Position numbers and translations under genes: made by a program. Under the pieces are notes generated by a model. That model worked only from the letters and a program-made list of their open reading frames with translations. It did not search any database and was not told the DNA's origin. Positions 13,947 through 14,571 of a stretch of DNA of 14,571 nt are shown in pieces (the first letter of the stretch is position 1; each line of letters opens with the position of its first letter). This DNA comes from Desulfuromonadales bacterium (GTDB lineage Bacteria > Desulfobacterota > Desulfuromonadia > Desulfuromonadales > BM103): NCBI GenBank assembly GCA_029859485.1, contig JAOUDB010000023.1:1-14571 (forward strand), read 5' to 3'.

Positions 13947-14571
13947 ATGTCAATACGCGTTGCCTGTAATCACAACACTTACTATAAATTTGACCGTCCA
14001 ATTTCTCTTTTCCCGCACGTCGTACGTTTACGACCGGCGCCCCACAGCCGCACCCCGATTCAGGCCTATTCCCTTAAAGTCAAACCGGAAAATCATTTTA
14101 TCAACTGGCAGCAAGATGCTTTCGGTAACTATCTGGCCCGGTTGGTTTTCCCCGAGAAAACTCGCGAGCTGAGCATAGAAGTTGAAGTGATTGCCGACAT
14201 GGCCGCCTATAACCCCTTCGATTTTTTCATCGAAGAATATGCAGAGGAATATCCGTTTACTTACAGTAAACTGGAGCTCATGGAACTCGCTCCATATTTC
14301 AAGCAAGTGGTCCCCGGGCCGCTACTGAAAAAGTGGTTGGCCAATTCCGACTGCAGTAAAAAAAGAACGATCGACTTCCTGATTGATGTTAATCAGCAAC
14401 TCAACAAAACCGTCGACTATTCCGTCCGTATGGAGCCTGGCGTTCAAAGCTGTGAAAAAACCCTGCAGCTGGCACTCGGTTCCTGCCGTGATTCGGCCTG
14501 GCTGCTGGTGCAGATTCTCCGTTTGCGGGGCCTGGCTGCTCGATTTGTCAGTGGCTATTTGATTCAACTCT
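13947..14571 (+). CDS. Transglutaminase-like protein, N-terminal part (runs off the window)
   Basis: The first 208 codons are present and the frame is open at the window end. Residues 1-160 match the bacterial transglutaminase-like N-terminal beta domain (YYKFDRPISLFPHVVRLRPAPHSR, VKPENHFINWQQDAFGNYLARLVFPE, then YNPFDFF). From about 165 the papain-like transglutaminase core begins, with the catalytic Cys180 in GSCRDSAWLLVQILRLRGL and then ARFVSGYL. The His and Asp of the triad lie beyond the window. This style of sequence is typical of large (about 1100 residues) proteins that carry a C-terminal DUF2126, often next to alpha-E and circularly-permuted ATP-grasp proteins. That extension is a prediction. 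AAGGA lies five bases before the ATG. The biochemical activity of the family is not well established. Confidence 0.88.
   Translation, partial: MSIRVACNHNTYYKFDRPISLFPHVVRLRPAPHSRTPIQAYSLKVKPENHFINWQQDAFGNYLARLVFPEKTRELSIEVEVIADMAAYNPFDFFIEEYAEEYPFTYSKLELMELAPYFKQVVPGPLLKKWLANSDCSKKRTIDFLIDVNQQLNKTVDYSVRMEPGVQSCEKTLQLALGSCRDSAWLLVQILRLRGLAARFVSGYLIQL

Overview
The window reads as a chromosomal stretch of a Gram-negative anaerobe or facultative anaerobe. The closest fit is a member of the Desulfuromonadales/Desulfobacterota. This is inferred from the mid-GC genes, AT-rich intergenic regions, the DcuA plus cyclic-nucleotide-domain/aspartase pair and the style of the Pro tRNA relic; no marker gene in the window fixes the taxon.

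Layout from left to right. Positions 1-423 are non-coding and hold hairpins. A large MscS/MscK-type mechanosensitive channel gene lies on the minus strand (424-2919). After a 550-bp spacer containing a candidate small-RNA repeat, an AspT/YidE-family antiporter gene lies on the plus strand (3472-5148). A patchy accessory zone (about 5150-7620) follows. It contains a degenerate tRNA-Pro(CGG) with its terminator, an orphan 131-residue minus-strand gene sitting between two partial copies of an intergenic repeat, two candidate small RNAs and an IS200/IS605-type insertion sequence. The transposase of that element has lost the second His of its HUH motif. Then come an ArgP-like LysR regulator (minus) and, divergent from it, a 53-residue membrane mini-protein.

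The metabolic core is the plus-strand cluster 9245-13037: an unrecognised exported protein, a DcuA-type C4-dicarboxylate transporter, and aspartate ammonia-lyase fused behind an N-terminal cyclic-nucleotide-binding-like domain. All three have good ribosome binding sites and short gaps (49 and 33 bp), so they are probably one operon. A sigma70-like promoter overlapping a near-consensus FNR/CRP-family site lies about 100 bp upstream. Together the genes suggest import of aspartate or another C4-dicarboxylate, deamination to fumarate plus ammonia, and exchange of C4 acids. The AspT-like antiporter 4 kb away may belong to the same physiology. The right end holds about 900 bp that is mostly non-coding (terminator, two diverged repeat copies, one doubtful small ORF) and then the start of a transglutaminase-like protein that runs off the window.

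The most unusual things seen are non-coding. There is a pair of inverted, about 82% identical 62-bp elements, each followed by a terminator-like hairpin (probable paralogous sRNA genes). There is also a four-copy intergenic repeat family, one copy of which begins in the tRNA-Pro relic's terminator, and a candidate sRNA rich in anti-Shine-Dalgarno motifs. No CRISPR array, phage module, toxin-antitoxin pair or defence system was seen.
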